A DNA stretch of 64,000 nucleotides from an endosymbiont of Galathealinum brachiosum (GCA_003349885.1 QFXC01000008.1:124001-188000); one strand, 5' to 3'. Shown: positions 1 to 8,496, counted from the stretch's first letter. The notes: generated by a model not told the origin, from the sequence alone. Program-made: numbers and translations.

Positions 1-2
1 AT

Positions 3-125
3 CCAGTTATTGCAATCCCATCTATGCTAATGATGTTAGCCATTATTTATTACTTATGGCGCACTATACAAGGGCTGACTATGCTTAGGCTTGAAGAGGT
101 ATTTATACACAAGGAGACGCAATAA
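3..125 (+). CDS. C-terminal fragment of a membrane protein (cut by window start)
   Basis: The frame is open from the window edge and ends at TAA 123-125, giving 41 residues. The first half is hydrophobic and reads as one membrane segment (IPSMLMMLAIIYYLW); the tail is short and charged. The 5' part lies outside the window, so the family cannot be assigned. A hairpin with a T-run follows the stop directly, which supports this as a true gene end. Confidence 0.5.
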   Translation, partial: PVIAIPSMLMMLAIIYYLWRTIQGLTMLRLEEVFIHKETQ

Positions 126-185
126 AACACTTGTTTTATTGATATATACCACTCGTTTTATTCGAGTTAAAACAAGGTGTTTTTT
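124..185 (+). terminator. Rho-independent terminator after the partial membrane-protein gene
   Basis: AAAACACTTGTTTTA pairs with TAAAACAAGGTGTTTT (one extra G), and a second small stem ACTCG/CGAGT lies in the loop. The right arm runs into a T-run at 180-185. It begins at the stop codon of the preceding gene. Confidence 0.7.
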
Positions 186-315
186 CGAATTTACGCAAAC
201 TTAAAGGTAGGTTAAATTCTAAACATCTACAATTAAAGTAAGTTAATAATTAGTTATATAGTTACTCTGTCAATTCATGATAATACATACTAACTTAAGT
301 ATAACTTAGCTGGAG

Positions 316-778
316 ATGGGAAAATAAAATTCCCTGCTTTTCTATTTATTGTATTAATATTCACGTCTTTTTCAGTTTTATCAAATGAAAATATAAAGCC
401 TGATAAAACAAGAATTTACTACTATCTTGTAATGCTCTAAAAAGCACACCAGAGCATACTAATGCTAATTACTGTAATTACTTTATACAGGGCTTTCTTG
501 CTAAAGCATTGGCAATCAATACATCAATTATTAATAATCAGAAAAAAATTAAATATAAACCTTACTGCACTAAAGGACGAATGCCTGCATCAAAGTTTAA
601 TTATTATTGCGTACCCGATAATATCTCTAATGATAATATTATTAAAATTATTGCAAAGCAACTACCGTCTGAAATAGACACTATAAAAACACTTAGAGAT
701 AATATTTTAACAACTCTACGTTCAGAATATCCGTGCAGGAAAGACAATGAAGCTTTGTCGACAACAGAAATGAGGTAA
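316..778 (+). pseudogene. Frameshifted Rap1a/Tai-family immunity-protein remnant
   Basis: Two frames together give one Rap1a/Tai-like protein. The frame covering about 321-435 encodes a secretion signal (FPAFLFIVLIFTSFSVLS) that then runs to a stop. From about 420 the +2 frame continues with LSCNAL, NYCNYFIQGF, YYCVPDNIS and ends near SEYPC. The four cysteines and the C-x-P...YPC layout are typical of Rap1a-type periplasmic immunity proteins, which protect against T6SS amidase-type effectors. The ATG at 316 meets a stop after three codons, so at least two frame changes are needed for one reading frame. The open part 509-778 has its own ATG but would lack the signal and the first conserved region. 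A sequencing error cannot be excluded. A full T6SS lies about 33 kb downstream. Confidence 0.55.
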
Positions 779-1022
779 TTACTCGCGGTAATATACAAAT
801 AATTATCTGTAGTCGCCTGCTCTATTAATTACATCCATTAACTGCTATCGCATTAAATTGTGTTACCAGTTTTTAACATTATTTATAGTTAATCTTTTTA
901 ATAGCAGAGTTTAATATTTAAATATTTAATGAAAAAAATAATCAGTATTAATTACAATAACAGAACAGACTAAATCGATAAATTCATCCGGATCTATAGG
1001 CTAGTAATAAAGTTCTTAATAC

Positions 1023-1256
1023 CTAATCTCTGTGCTTGTTCAAATTTATAACTTCAGTGTATCCAGAATAAAAAATAGTTCGTAATTCTGGTTTGATCTG
1101 TAGTAATTGATGTAATAAATCAGAACCTGATAATTCAGACATTGTCTGATCACTAATTACAAGATCATAAATATCCGGTGTAATTTTAAAATATGATAAT
1201 ACTCCCATTGGCTCGTGCATCGTATATATCGGTTTAATCGTATTGATACATATCAA
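1023..1256 (-). pseudogene. Receiver-domain fragment of a response regulator or hybrid kinase
   Basis: The 77-residue frame contains YDLVISDQTMSELSG and IFYSGYTEVI, matching the phospho-acceptor Asp loop and the following strand of CheY-like receivers. The usual proline after DQTM is replaced by Ser. The acidic pocket normally found at the receiver N-terminus and the conserved Lys near its C-terminus are both missing, so this cannot be a complete domain. Nothing upstream or downstream on the same strand extends it. I read it as a decayed remnant of a hybrid histidine kinase or regulator. It overlaps the FNR box that serves the gene to its right. Confidence 0.5.
1243..1256 (+). promoter_or_regulatory. 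Perfect FNR/ANR box upstream of the AmrS-like radical SAM gene
   Basis: TTGAT-ACAT-ATCAA matches the FNR consensus in all ten defined bases. Its centre lies 73 bp before the ATG at 1323. A -10-like TATAAT at 1310-1315 would place the transcription start near 1322, with the box near -72, a usual class I distance; a weaker TATTAA at 1298-1303 would give about -60. The first option makes the mRNA nearly leaderless unless the downstream ATG at 1374 is used. Confidence 0.6.
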
Positions 1257-1322
1257 ATACCCCCCTGCTGTTAAGGCTATTCCTTCCTGTTATGCCTTAT
1301 TAAATGCTTTATAATAGACAGG

Positions 1323-2408
1323 ATGAACGAAATTACCGAATATCAGCTCGTAGAAACCTGTCTACAGGAAAAAATGGATAACGACACCACTCGTTGCAAT
1401 CTTTGCCTGTGGCGTTGCAAAATTGCACATGGTCAGCGCGGCTTCTGTCAGGCTCATGTTAATCGTAACGGTACACTCTATAACCTGTCTTATGGCATAT
1501 TGTCATCGATAGATATTGACCCGATAGAAGATAAACCTGTTAAGCATTACCGTCCGGGCACCAGAGTAATGTCAGTTGGTAGTTATGGTTGTAGCTTTCG
1601 CTGTGGCGGATGCCATAATCTGGATATTTCCTGGGGTGTTGAAGCACTGGATGATTTGGCTAAGGGTGAATCAACTGAAGTATGGGTTACACCACAATCT
1701 CTCATAGACACAGCACTTCGAGCTGGGGTACAAGGAATCGCATTTACTTACTCCGAGCCTGCAGTATGGTTAGAATATGTAATAGATGTTTCAAAACTGG
1801 CACATAAAGCCGGTTTATATACGGTTTATGTTTCTAATAGCTATATCACCGATGAGGCACTGGAACTAGCTGCTCCCTATATCGATGTACTCTGCTCTGA
1901 TATAAAAAGTATGCGTGATGATTTTTATCAGGACATCTGTCGACCAGCTAAAGTTAAACAGGTTTTGCATTCAATAAAGAAAGCCCATGAGTTAGGCATA
2001 CATGTTGAAACTCGTACCAATATTATTCCTGGAAAAAATGATAATCCGGATGAATATTATGAAATAGCCTGTTGGGTAAGAGATAATTTAGGTGCTGATA
2101 GCCCCTGGCATATTACCCGGTTCTTCCCTGCTTATAAACTAAGTCATTTGCCATCAACACCCGAATCATCATTACTCGAAGCTGAAAAAGCCGCTAAACG
2201 AGCTGGGCTAAAAAATATTTATGTTTACAACGATAAAGGTTGTGACTGTGCAGAAGAAAACAAACCAATAGAAGCCTATTTAAATAGTAGTGCTGAAGAG
2301 TTACACCAGATAAAAAAATGCGCTGCAAGTTGTTGTGGCGATGAAGGTGTATTACTTAAAAAATACGAAATTAACGAAACAGATAAAAACGAAGGTAGTA
2401 AATTATGA
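1323..2408 (+). CDS. AmmeMemoRadiSam-type radical SAM protein (AmrS-like)
   Basis: This 361-residue protein has a radical SAM cluster motif C90-x3-C94-x2-C97 (GCSFRCGGC) and an N-terminal cysteine set at 25, 28, 32 and 42 (CNLCLWRC...GFC), as in the AmrS/PflA-like family. The reaction of AmrS proteins is not established. The usual partners AMMECR1 and Memo are not beside it. The C-terminus is unusual: it carries GCDC near residue 300 and a CAASCC cluster near 335 instead of the family's usual TYCPNC-like end. No clear Shine-Dalgarno sequence precedes ATG 1323; ATG 1374, 17 codons in, is preceded by AGGA and keeps all cysteines, so it is a real alternative start. It overlaps yggX by 4 nt, so the two are translationally coupled. 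A perfect FNR box lies upstream. Confidence 0.8.
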   Translation: MNEITEYQLVETCLQEKMDNDTTRCNLCLWRCKIAHGQRGFCQAHVNRNGTLYNLSYGILSSIDIDPIEDKPVKHYRPGTRVMSVGSYGCSFRCGGCHNLDISWGVEALDDLAKGESTEVWVTPQSLIDTALRAGVQGIAFTYSEPAVWLEYVIDVSKLAHKAGLYTVYVSNSYITDEALELAAPYIDVLCSDIKSMRDDFYQDICRPAKVKQVLHSIKKAHELGIHVETRTNIIPGKNDNPDEYYEIACWVRDNLGADSPWHITRFFPAYKLSHLPSTPESSLLEAEKAAKRAGLKNIYVYNDKGCDCAEENKPIEAYLNSSAEELHQIKKCAASCCGDEGVLLKKYEINETDKNEGSKL

Positions 2409-2689
2409 GAACAGTATACTGTGCCATTTTGAAAGTTGAAGCTGAAGCACTTGATGCAGTTCCTCACCCGGGTGCACTCGGTCAGCGAATTTATAACAAC
2501 GTTTCTAAAGAAGGCTGGAAACAATGGCTTGAGCGTTTAACTACAATTATTAATGAAAATGGCTTAAATACAGCTGATATTCGCAGCATTGAACTGATTG
2601 AGAAACATATGCAGGGTTTCTTTTTTGATGAAGGTGATTATGGTCAGGTTCCTGCTGGTTTTAATGCGGGTGGAGGTGCAAAAAAATAA
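2405..2689 (+). CDS. yggX: YggX-family iron-trafficking / oxidative-damage protection protein
   Basis: The 94-residue product matches YggX along its length: start RTVYC with the conserved Cys near position 6, then PGALGQRIYNNVSKEGWKQW, and MQGFFFDEGD near the end. YggX is a small cytosolic protein thought to handle labile Fe(II) and protect iron-sulfur proteins from oxidative damage. The ATG overlaps the stop of the radical SAM gene (ATGA), so translation is coupled. In enterobacteria yggX usually pairs with mutY; here it pairs with an iron-sulfur radical enzyme instead. Confidence 0.9.
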   Translation: MRTVYCAILKVEAEALDAVPHPGALGQRIYNNVSKEGWKQWLERLTTIINENGLNTADIRSIELIEKHMQGFFFDEGDYGQVPAGFNAGGGAKK

Positions 2690-2776
2690 TTTTGTTGTCA
2701 GGCTCACTCAGCAAATAAAAATACTAATTAATTTTTACTCACGATATAAAAGTAAGTAACAAAACAAATCAGGCAC

Positions 2777-2802
2777 GAAAACAGTTATTCTTTCAATAAC
2801 TG
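2777..2802 (-). terminator. Terminator at the end of the ATP-grasp gene
   Basis: CAGTTATT and AATAACTG form an 8-bp stem with a 5-nt loop. On the minus strand it is followed by TTTTCG. It overlaps the last codons of the ATP-grasp gene (stop at 2785). Confidence 0.5.
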
Positions 2803-4065
2803 TATAACGGGTGCCATTACAAAATTGAGCTGCTCGTAAGCCTTTCTTAAAGCGCTTACTACTTCAGCAGGTGTTTGGGCCTGAGCAAATATATAACCCG
2901 GGTATTGATTTCCCTCGGGTAAAGCAATTAACTCATTACCTTCTCGAATAACAATATCCACTTTATCAACATGAGGTGTTTTTCTAGCAGCCGCCAGGCC
3001 TTCTACCCTTCTCAATATACCGGACTGCTTAATAGGAATCATCATTACACCACGCGCATTTTCAGGTGCTTTTGTTTCTACCTGATTACCTGTAGCTAAA
3101 GAAACAACAAGCTCTTCTAAATTAAAATCGGCACCCGAATCCAGACTTCTAGCGCAGTCACCTCCAATTGTTCTACTTGCGACTTCCAGTATAAAAGCAT
3201 CTTCCTGATTAACTCTTAATTCAGCATGTATCGGACCTGTTGTTAAACCATAAGATCTGCAGGCTTCTTCAATACGTTGTTTTATTTTTATCTGTATATT
3301 TTCATCAAGAGATGAAGGCGTTACATATATTGTTTCTTCAAAAAATGGTCCTGTTAAAGGATCTGGTTTATCAAAAATAACTAGAGTATGTAAATTCCCG
3401 TTTTGCAAATAACCTTCAAAGGCAACTTCCGCACCCTCTATGTACTCTTCTATAAGAACATGATTACGTTCAAAATCATCACCAGTATCAGATATGATTT
3501 TTTTAATGCGCTGACAGGCCGATATAAACTCATCTTTATTATTAACCCGTATCACTCCACGACTTGCGGATAAATTTAAGGGCTTTATAACACAGGGCCA
3601 TGGTAATCCAGCGGTTTGACGATCCAGAGAATCCTCTAAACTAATCAGGCAATGTATCGGAACTGAACAGTTATCCAGCGAGAGATGAGCACGTGCCAGA
3701 TCTTTTCTCATCGTTAGGCGTGCGGCCTCAGGAGGGTTATGCGGTAATTTTAAAACGTTGGCAACTTTAGCCGCCAGTTCAACTGTACTGTCATCAGAGC
3801 CCAGTATTCCGACGATATTTAGAGATTTCGATTTATCAATGATTGTTTTTAGCGCGTTATCATGCGAATCAAGGTCGATGTGTATTCCCTCATATACTTC
3901 AGATATAAGTGAATACTCACCCTTTGATGCAACAATCACATTTAAGCCAAGCCGCTTTGCTGCATTTATATAGGGCGCAATGCGATAACTATTCGGTTGT
4001 GAAATAAGTAGTAGAGAAGATTTAATAACAAGATTCTTTAGTAGATATCTTTCATGCAATAACAA
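2785..4065 (-). CDS. ATP-grasp domain protein (carboxylate-amine ligase type)
   Basis: The 426-residue product has an ATP-grasp fold: an N-terminal Rossmann-like preATP region (about 15-115), the ATP-binding stretch PWPCVIKPLNLSASRGV near 175, EEYIEGAEVAFEG near 225 and the metal-binding FILEVASRTIGG near 305, followed by a C-terminal domain resembling LAL_C2 of L-amino-acid ligases. Such enzymes join a carboxylate to an amine through an acyl phosphate; the substrate is unknown. No ATG fits the N-terminus; TTG 4065 (or TTG 4059) is the likeliest start and no good ribosome site is visible. It follows the HesB-family gene on the same strand with a 55-bp gap containing an inverted repeat. Confidence 0.75.
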   Translation of the reverse strand: MLLHERYLLKNLVIKSSLLLISQPNSYRIAPYINAAKRLGLNVIVASKGEYSLISEVYEGIHIDLDSHDNALKTIIDKSKSLNIVGILGSDDSTVELAAKVANVLKLPHNPPEAARLTMRKDLARAHLSLDNCSVPIHCLISLEDSLDRQTAGLPWPCVIKPLNLSASRGVIRVNNKDEFISACQRIKKIISDTGDDFERNHVLIEEYIEGAEVAFEGYLQNGNLHTLVIFDKPDPLTGPFFEETIYVTPSSLDENIQIKIKQRIEEACRSYGLTTGPIHAELRVNQEDAFILEVASRTIGGDCARSLDSGADFNLEELVVSLATGNQVETKAPENARGVMMIPIKQSGILRRVEGLAAARKTPHVDKVDIVIREGNELIALPEGNQYPGYIFAQAQTPAEVVSALRKAYEQLNFVMAPVIQLLKE

Positions 4066-4094
4066 CTAGCACTAAACGTTATTAATGCATGAAA
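4050..4094. repeat. Inverted repeat over the start of the ATP-grasp gene
   Basis: TTTCATGCA and TGCATGAAA form the outer arms, with further partial pairing of the AATAAC-type inner bases. The repeat spans the proposed TTG starts at 4059-4065 and ends before the HesB-family gene. No T-run follows on either strand, so a terminator is unlikely. It could hide the translation start. Confidence 0.35.
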
Positions 4095-4120
4095 GAAGCT
4101 TACATTTGACAATTACAGGA

Positions 4121-4507
4121 TTAAGCGCATCCGCCACCTGCTGGTGCAGCACCACCACAACCACCACAGGAACCCGAACCACCTGTCTGTGCAAATACAT
4201 TTTTAAATACAAAGCTTTGATTCAAACCTTCCGTTTTGTAATCAATTTCAACACCGCTCAAATATCCAAGTGCAATACTATCTACGTATAAGTTAAGCTT
4301 TTCAGTTTTAAGAACGGCGTCAAATTCAGTTGCCTGCTCTACCAGTGTCATGCCATAAGCCATTCCGCTACAACCACCACCAGATACATAAATACGGATA
4401 CCGGAGGCACCTGCTTCCTGATCTACGATTGCAGCAAGCTGATTCATTGCTTCAGGGGAAATTTTTACTTCATCAGTAAGCTGATTATTAAATTCAACTT
4501 CAGACAT
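4121..4507 (-). CDS. HesB/IscA-family (A-type) iron-sulfur carrier-like protein
   Basis: The start at 4507 is chosen because GGAGA lies a proper distance before it; a longer frame to 4549 lacks such a site. The 128-residue product has the A-type core: SPEAM near 17, GIRIYVSGGGCSGMAYG with the conserved Cys46, and a Val/Asp/Tyr-rich middle. A-type carriers normally end in a CGCG-SF motif that supplies two more ligands. Here that part reads SGSCGGCGG followed by an Ala/Pro/Gly tail ending GGGCA, giving cysteines at 114, 117 and 127. It probably receives and delivers Fe-S clusters in the cytosol. It shares a strand with the ATP-grasp gene behind it. Confidence 0.8.
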   Translation of the reverse strand: MSEVEFNNQLTDEVKISPEAMNQLAAIVDQEAGASGIRIYVSGGGCSGMAYGMTLVEQATEFDAVLKTEKLNLYVDSIALGYLSGVEIDYKTEGLNQSFVFKNVFAQTGGSGSCGGCGGAAPAGGGCA

Positions 4508-4771
4508 TATTGTCTCCAAATTTAAATGTTTCCTAATATTACCACGCATTTATCATTTGAAATTACATAAAACATTAATAACCAAATAATCTCATGTTTA
4601 TTTGATCGAGTATTTTAGTGTTAGCTTATATGCAATCATACTGAAAACTCTAGATATAATAAAATACTTATGTAGGTGTGAAACCACATATGTCTATCGA
4701 TATAAATTACTTTTAAAGCATTAAATTCTATAAATAATACTTATAAAACAATCAAATTAAATATTATTTTA

Positions 4772-4785
4772 TTGATAATTATCAA
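4772..4785. promoter_or_regulatory. Perfect FNR/ANR box between the HesB-family gene and coxB
   Basis: TTGAT-AATT-ATCAA is a full consensus match. It lies 265 bp from the HesB-family start and about 320 bp from coxB. A TTATAA at 4741-4746 on the minus strand is about class II distance away, which would drive the HesB-family gene; repression of cox is the other possibility. Confidence 0.55.
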
Positions 4786-4855
4786 CAACTTTATGGAATA
4801 ATTATGCCTATCAACTTAAGTTATACCCGAATAACAATAAAAAACTAAGCTTTTC

Positions 4856-4869
4856 TTGATTTTTATCAT
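4856..4869. promoter_or_regulatory. Second FNR-like box upstream of cox (one mismatch)
   Basis: TTGAT-TTTT-ATCAT matches nine of ten consensus bases. Its centre is 84 bp from that of the perfect box, close to eight helical turns, so both would face the same side of the DNA. A TTATAA at 4893-4898 would suit a class II start near 4904 toward coxB. Confidence 0.4.
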
Positions 4870-5103
4870 AGAGCTATTTATATTCATCATAATTATAAGA
4901 AAAATGAGTATAAGAAGTGTCAATTTAGCCATCTACTGGCATTTACTGGGTTCTACATTAAATAACAATAATACTCTGATATTTGAGATTTTATAGATTT
5001 ACATATCAATTTATAAGTTATCGATGATTTTAAGCATGATGAGTCGGTGATTTTTAATATTTAAGTAAGATAAATATAAAAACCTTTACTCCAGGGGGTA
5101 AAA

Positions 5104-6216
5104 ATGAGAGCAGTAACCCGGCCTTTGGGCCTAGCCTGTCTGTTGCTTGCAAGCAACCCGACTCTTGCTGATTATCAATTGAATCTAGCACCGGGTGTCA
5201 CAAGTACCAGTCAGAACGCATACGATATTCATCAAATAGTAATGTGGATCTGCGTCGTAATCGGCATCGTTGTCTACGGTGTCATGACCTACTCCATCCT
5301 TACTCATACGAAAGCTAAAAATCATAAACCCGCAACATTCGACGACAACCTCACCATAGAAATTCTCTGGACGGTTATCCCCATATTAATTCTTATCGGC
5401 ATGGCCGTTCCCGCTACCTCGGCTTTACTGGCTATGGAAGATACATCTAATTCGGATATGTCGATTAAAGTCACGGGTTACCAGTGGAAATGGCATTACG
5501 AGTATGTAGGTGAAGACGTGGGTTTCTTTAGTAACCTCAGCACACCAATGGATCAGATCAAAGATAAAGAAACCAAGGGCGAGAATTACCTGCTTGAAGT
5601 TGATAACAGAATCGTTATTCCAACAGGCAAGAAAGTACGCTTCCTGTTTACATCAAACGATGTAATCCACGCATGGTGGATTCCAGCCTTTGGTGTTAAG
5701 AAAGACGCAATTCCTGGTTACATCAACGAAAGCTGGACGCTTGTTGATGAGCCCGGTGTTTATCGCGGCCAATGCGCTGAGCTTTGCGGCGCTAACCATG
5801 GATTCATGCCTATCGTAGTTGAAGCTAAATCAGAAGAAGATTATCTGGCCTGGTTAAACGAGAAGAAAACGGCTCAGGCTGCAGCTAATGCAAGTGGCGA
5901 CAAAACATGGACCATGGATGAGTTAATGGCCCACGGTGAAACTGCTTATAACACAAGTTGTGCAGCATGCCATCAAGTAGGTGGTGAAGGCTTACCCGGC
6001 GCGTTCCCTGGCCTTAAAGATAGCGCAATTGTAGTTGGTGACATAGCTAAACACATCGAAGTTGTTGTTAAAGGTGTAGCTGGTACAGGTATGCAGGCCT
6101 TTGGTCCGCAGTTAAATGATGCCGATCTGGCAGCGATTATTACTTATGAGCGAAATGCATGGGGTAATAACACTGGCGATATGGTTCAACCGTCTGACGT
6201 AAAAGCGGCCCGTTAA
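5104..6216 (+). CDS. coxB: Cytochrome c oxidase subunit II with fused cytochrome c domain
   Basis: The 370-residue protein starts with a signal-like segment (1-22), followed by two membrane helices (about 44-66 and 86-108) and a periplasmic cupredoxin domain. The CuA ligands are visible: His189 in DVIHAWW, then CAELCGANHGFM giving Cys224, Cys228, His232 and Met235. A cytochrome c domain with CAACH at 286-290 is fused to the C-terminus, the caa3-type arrangement, so the protein can take electrons through its own haem. The start is backed by the strong AGGGGGT site. It is the first gene of a coxB-coxA-ctaG-coxC operon, and two FNR-type boxes lie upstream. Confidence 0.97.
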   Translation: MRAVTRPLGLACLLLASNPTLADYQLNLAPGVTSTSQNAYDIHQIVMWICVVIGIVVYGVMTYSILTHTKAKNHKPATFDDNLTIEILWTVIPILILIGMAVPATSALLAMEDTSNSDMSIKVTGYQWKWHYEYVGEDVGFFSNLSTPMDQIKDKETKGENYLLEVDNRIVIPTGKKVRFLFTSNDVIHAWWIPAFGVKKDAIPGYINESWTLVDEPGVYRGQCAELCGANHGFMPIVVEAKSEEDYLAWLNEKKTAQAAANASGDKTWTMDELMAHGETAYNTSCAACHQVGGEGLPGAFPGLKDSAIVVGDIAKHIEVVVKGVAGTGMQAFGPQLNDADLAAIITYERNAWGNNTGDMVQPSDVKAAR

Positions 6217-6240
6217 ATTAGACTTAAAAAAGAGGCAAAT

Positions 6241-7830
6241 ATGAACGCTGTAGTAGAAGAACATCACGATCACGATCATAAGCCTACTGGCTTAGGTCGG
6301 TGGCTGTTTAGTACAAATCATAAAGACATTGGAACCATGTATCTGTGGTTTGCATTTACCATGTTTTTTATTGGCGGTGCGTTAGCACTGGTAATTCGTG
6401 CTGAATTATTTCAACCCGGTATGCAAATTGTAGAACCGGAATTCTTTAACCAGCTAACTACGCTGCACGGGTTAATCATGGTATTTGGTGTGATTATGCC
6501 CGCTTTCGTTGGTTTGGCTAACTGGCAGTTACCAATGATGATTGGTGCTCCCGATATGGCATTACCCCGCATGAACAACTGGAGTTTCTGGTTGCTACCG
6601 GGTGCATTTGGTCTGCTGATTGCCAGTCTGATCATGAGCATTTTGGGTATGGGTTCAGCGCCTAACTTTGGTTGGACATTTTATGCTCCGCTCTCCACTA
6701 CTTATGGCCCGGATAGTACTGATTATTTTATATTCTCAGTTCACTTAATGGGTATCTCATCTGTAATGGGTGCAATTAATGTTATTGCAACAATTATGAA
6801 TCTGCGTGCGCCTGGCATGACGTATATGAAGATGCCTATCTTCGTATGGACCTGGTTCATTACTGCGTATCTTCTAATTGCGGTTATGCCTGTACTGGCT
6901 GGCGTAGTAACGATGATGTTAACGGATAGACACTTTGGCACCAGCTTCTTTGATGCAGCGGGTGGTGGTGATCCGGTTATGTTCCAGCATATCTTCTGGT
7001 TCTTTGGTCATCCTGAAGTATATATTATGATTTTACCGGCTTTCGGTATTATCTCTTCAATCGTACCCACCTTCTCGCGCAAACCATTATTTGGTTATAG
7101 CTCAATGGTATATGCAACCGCATCTATCGCCTTCCTGTCATTCATCGTATGGGCTCACCATATGTTTACAACAGGTATGCCGGTTGCGGGTGAATTATTC
7201 TTTATGTACGCCACCATGCTTATTGCGATACCCACAGGTGTTAAGGTCTTTAACTGGATCTCAACCATGTGGCGCGGTGCGTTAACATTTGAAACGCCCA
7301 TGTTATTTGCGATTGCATTTATCTTCTTGTTTACAATGGGTGGATTTACCGGCTTGATGCTTTGTATCGTTCCAGCTGACTTCCAGTACCACGATACTTA
7401 CTTCGTAGTTGCCCACTTCCATTACGTTCTGGTTACCGGCGCAGCCTTCTCTATTATGGCAGCGGTTTATTTCTGGTTACCAAAATGGACAGGTAATATG
7501 TATGACGAGAAGCTGGGTAAACTGCATTTCTGGTTAACCACAATCTCAGCTAACGTATTATTCTTCCCTATGCATTTCGTTGGACTAGCGGGTATGCCAC
7601 GTCGTATTCCTGATTATGCCTTGCAATTTGCAGAGTTTAATCAGATAGCTACGGTTGGTGCATTTGTGTTCGGTTTCTCACAGTTAATCTTCCTTTACGT
7701 AGTTATCAAATGCGTTAAAGGTGGTGAGAAAGCGACTGATAAAGTATGGGATGGCGCACATGGTCTGGAATTTGATCTTCCATCACCTGCTCCATTCCAT
7801 AGCTATACAACACCACCTGAAGTTAAATAA
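6241..7830 (+). CDS. coxA: Cytochrome c oxidase subunit I
   Basis: This 529-residue, 12-helix catalytic subunit carries haem a, haem a3 and CuB and reduces O2 to water while pumping protons across the inner membrane. Visible family landmarks are [14 protein letters not shown] near the N-terminus, the His/Tyr pair in [12 protein letters not shown] (about residue 260), the CuB His-His in VWAHHMF, and VVAHFHYVL with the haem ligands. The His-rich N-terminus (HHDHDHK) may bind metal but could be chance. AGAGG precedes the ATG, and 24 bp separate it from coxB. Confidence 0.98.
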   Translation: MNAVVEEHHDHDHKPTGLGRWLFSTNHKDIGTMYLWFAFTMFFIGGALALVIRAELFQPGMQIVEPEFFNQLTTLHGLIMVFGVIMPAFVGLANWQLPMMIGAPDMALPRMNNWSFWLLPGAFGLLIASLIMSILGMGSAPNFGWTFYAPLSTTYGPDSTDYFIFSVHLMGISSVMGAINVIATIMNLRAPGMTYMKMPIFVWTWFITAYLLIAVMPVLAGVVTMMLTDRHFGTSFFDAAGGGDPVMFQHIFWFFGHPEVYIMILPAFGIISSIVPTFSRKPLFGYSSMVYATASIAFLSFIVWAHHMFTTGMPVAGELFFMYATMLIAIPTGVKVFNWISTMWRGALTFETPMLFAIAFIFLFTMGGFTGLMLCIVPADFQYHDTYFVVAHFHYVLVTGAAFSIMAAVYFWLPKWTGNMYDEKLGKLHFWLTTISANVLFFPMHFVGLAGMPRRIPDYALQFAEFNQIATVGAFVFGFSQLIFLYVVIKCVKGGEKATDKVWDGAHGLEFDLPSPAPFHSYTTPPEVK

Positions 7831-7851
7831 CGGACGGACTGGATAAATATA

Positions 7852-8496
7852 ATGGCAGTGCAAAACTCAGATAAACAGACAGTTAGTAAACCCGGATCAG
7901 AAAATAACGGGATTATTGGCAGATTACTGCTTCTGGTAGTAGTTATGTTTGGTTTTGGTTTTGCGCTGGTTCCGTTGTATGACATTTTTTGTGATGTAAC
8001 AGGTTTAAATGGTAAAACCGGAGATAAAGTTAGTTTTGTTACGGCTCCCATCGTAGATGAAAGTCGCTTAATCAGAATTACCTTTTTAGCCAGCTTAAAT
8101 GAATCAATGCCCTGGGACTTCAAACCTCAGCAAAGCTTTATTGAAGTTCACCCCGGTCAGCCAACGACTATAAATTATGTTGCAAAAAACATATCCAGTA
8201 AGAGCATCGTAGGTAGCGCAGTTCCCAGTGTTGTTCCCGGGCTTGCTGCAGCCTACTTTCAAAAAACAGAATGCTTTTGCTTTACCCAGCAGGAGTTAAA
8301 AGCCGGTGAAGAAAAAATTATGCCTGTCACATTTATTGTCGATAGTGAATTATCAACAGATATAAATGAGATAGCATTATCCTATACTTTCTTTATCAGC
8401 AAACAAAATAATCAGGATTTAACTGAAGTTATAAAAGAAAAAAATACGAAGGCTAAATCCATAACACTTTCACTTAATCAGGAACACATATTATGA
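7852..8496 (+). CDS. ctaG: Cytochrome c oxidase assembly protein CtaG (Cox11)
   Basis: The 214-residue protein has one N-terminal membrane helix (about 22-42) and a periplasmic Cox11 domain. The copper-binding motif is visible as TECFCFTQQ, the two cysteines that carry Cu(I) to the CuB site of subunit I. The partial motif YDIFCDVTGLNG just after the helix is also typical. It lies between coxA and coxC, the usual place, and its stop overlaps the coxC start by 4 nt (ATGA). Confidence 0.95.
   Translation: MAVQNSDKQTVSKPGSENNGIIGRLLLLVVVMFGFGFALVPLYDIFCDVTGLNGKTGDKVSFVTAPIVDESRLIRITFLASLNESMPWDFKPQQSFIEVHPGQPTTINYVAKNISSKSIVGSAVPSVVPGLAAAYFQKTECFCFTQQELKAGEEKIMPVTFIVDSELSTDINEIALSYTFFISKQNNQDLTEVIKEKNTKAKSITLSLNQEHIL

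Larger units (their letters stand above)
4508..5103. other. Divergent intergenic region between the HesB-family gene and the cox operon
   Basis: These 596 bases contain no supportable gene. They are very AT-rich, hold two FNR-type boxes (listed separately) and end in a strong ribosome site (AGGGGGT) for coxB. Several TATAAT-like hexamers occur on both strands, so the transcription starts cannot be fixed from the sequence alone. Confidence 0.6.

Noticed and set aside
604..798. 64-codon minus-strand frame in the first kilobase
   Set aside because: Antisense of the Rap1a-like remnant, with no ribosome site or family resemblance.
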